NCBI RefSeq assembly: GCF_051020975.1
Contig: NC_135032.1
Span: forward strand, 1,488,001 to 1,552,000
Length of the DNA stretch: 64,000 nucleotides
Direction of reading: 5' to 3'
DNA from: Osmia lignaria lignaria
Taxonomy: Eukaryota > Arthropoda > Insecta > Hymenoptera > Megachilidae
The notes beneath the pieces were generated by a model. The model saw only the letters and a program-made list of their open reading frames with translations. It was not told the origin of the DNA and searched no databases. The position numbers were made by a program, and so were the translations under genes. Position 1 is the first letter of the stretch, and the number at the start of each line of letters is the position of its first letter. Positions 63,601 through 64,000 of the stretch are shown here, in pieces.

Positions 63601-64000
63601 TCCGAGATATTTGCAGATATATCTCAAGGGAAGGGGCCTGACGGACATATTTCGAGATATTTCTTCTTCTTGTTGTTCTTCTTCTGCACAGCTAAGCTGG
63701 AAGTGGCATTTACAGCTCGCAATAGTGCAGAGTTATCTCAAAGAAAGGGGCCACGGTGTTTCTGTATCTCTATTATGTTGGTGCGGCTTCGGAACTTTTA
63801 AAAATCTTGATATATCTCGAGAACTACGCATCTGATCAAAAAATATCATAGAACATAAAAAGTAGGAAACTTAATTCTCTACAAAAAAGGTCTCTTAACA
63901 TTTTGCCATAGCTCGCTTCGTTTCCGAGATATTTGCAGATATATCTCAAGGGAAGGGGCCTGACGGACATATTTCGAGATATTCCTTCTTCTTGTTGTTC
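60641..64000 (+). repeat. mosaic end segment of in-register recombinants
   Basis: 60713 begins as the 50087/55561 type ('AAGCGGGAAG') but continues into 61035, the 51053/56527 type, dropping two monomers. 61357 begins as the 51375/56849 type and by 61546 ('TTTTAGATATC') has switched to the 43647 type. 61679 and 62001 follow 43969 and 44291. 62323 joins the 'TTTTGCAATAGC' start of 44613 to the 'TTCGTGATATT' body of 44935. 62645, 62967, 63289 and 63611 then continue the four-monomer suite. Phase is kept at every switch. Confidence 0.85.
63933..64000 (+). repeat. partial monomer at right edge
   Basis: The first 68 bp of a monomer that continues past the window. It carries the marker 'GATATTCCTTC', shared with monomers at 34631, 51053, 56527 and 61035. 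In the 34309, 50731 and 56205 blocks this marker type also follows a monomer with 'TTTAAAAATC', as it does here after 63611. Confidence 0.95.

Larger units (their letters stand above)
1..64000 (+). repeat. 322-bp satellite DNA array, about 199 monomers, head to tail
   Basis: The whole window is one tandem satellite. Anchoring each monomer on the TTG of 'TTTGCAGAT' gives positions 181, 503, 825 and so on, every 322 bp to 63933, with three small exceptions described separately. All monomers have the same orientation; I saw no inversion, spacer, transposon or unique sequence. A representative monomer is about 39% G+C by hand count. In order from the anchor it holds: a 27-bp box, a TTC/GTT tract, a variable middle (AGCTCGCAATAG or GGCTCGCACTAG), a second copy of the 27-bp box, a TATATCTCGA segment that separates two haplogroups, an A-run, and the near-invariant 'GTTTCCGAGATATTTGCAG'. 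Head-to-tail long arrays of this kind are typical of eukaryotic centromeric or pericentromeric heterochromatin. The family and species are not recognised; an insect origin is a guess. Confidence 0.99.

Noticed and set aside
181..63835. Small genes: a 74- to 89-codon forward frame in most monomers
   Set aside because: Starts are TTG only, there are no upstream signals, the frame is interrupted by TGA, TAG or frameshift in at least 34 copies, and it is a by-product of one repeated non-coding unit.
1..64000. CRISPR array
   Set aside because: The units are 322 bp, contiguous and similar over their whole length. There are no short repeats separated by unique spacers and no cas genes.
1..64000. 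Ribosomal intergenic-spacer subrepeats or another gene-linked tandem array
   Set aside because: No rRNA, histone or snRNA sequence appears anywhere among the monomers, and no unique sequence interrupts the array.
1..64000. Transposon or integrated element inside the satellite
   Set aside because: Monomer anchors are continuous at 322-bp steps with only 1- to 3-bp deviations, so no insertion of any size is present. There are no terminal repeats or target duplications.
1..64000. Telomeric repeats (TTAGG or TTAGGG type)
   Set aside because: Only isolated TAGG within 'GTAGGAAAC' is seen once per monomer. There is no short tandem telomere unit.

Overview
The window is a single uninterrupted block of satellite DNA. 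A 322-bp monomer is repeated head to tail, all on one strand, from the first base to the last: 198 complete monomers (counted from an anchor TTG at 181 to the next anchor at 63933), a 180-bp partial monomer on the left and a 68-bp partial on the right. I found no protein-coding gene, RNA gene, transposon or unique sequence. Monomer length is almost perfectly kept. The anchor-to-anchor distance is 322 bp throughout except for three small indels: +1 near 14770, -2 near 19065 and -3 near 22460. A hand count on a representative monomer gives about 39% G+C, with CpG close to expectation.

A homogeneous array this long points to constitutive (peri)centromeric or subtelomeric heterochromatin of a eukaryote. 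Motif style, AT-rich composition and undepleted CpG make an arthropod, probably an insect, my best guess, but nothing here identifies the species and I do not recognise the satellite family.

Layout. 1-8230: short-range, irregular duplications (dimers and a 6-monomer unit) with many private variants. 8231-19177: alternating dimers tagged by a linked EcoRI site, then a 3-monomer duplication at 12417-14348. 19178-42680: a recurring marker block restarts at 19178, 24649, 28513, 37207 and 42681, spaced 17, 12, 27 and 17 monomers apart, with nested 4-, 5- and 6-monomer duplications. 43325-46544: a copy of 31411-34630 displaced by 37 monomers. 46545-60640: a 17-monomer (5474-bp) higher-order repeat in two full, almost identical copies (48799-54272 and 54273-59746) flanked by partial copies. 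60641-64000: a mosaic of pieces from elsewhere in the array, joined at in-register switch points.

The main biology is therefore the mechanics of array evolution: two monomer haplogroups, in-register unequal exchange that adds or removes whole monomers, spreading of marker variants (one is a premature TGA in the spurious reading frame), and nested higher-order units. Each monomer also carries a 27-bp internal direct repeat, a CT/GT trinucleotide tract and a conserved dyad next to the most invariant stretch, a candidate protein-binding site. The roughly 74-codon open frame in each monomer starts at TTG, cannot continue across monomers because 322 is not a multiple of 3, and is not a gene.
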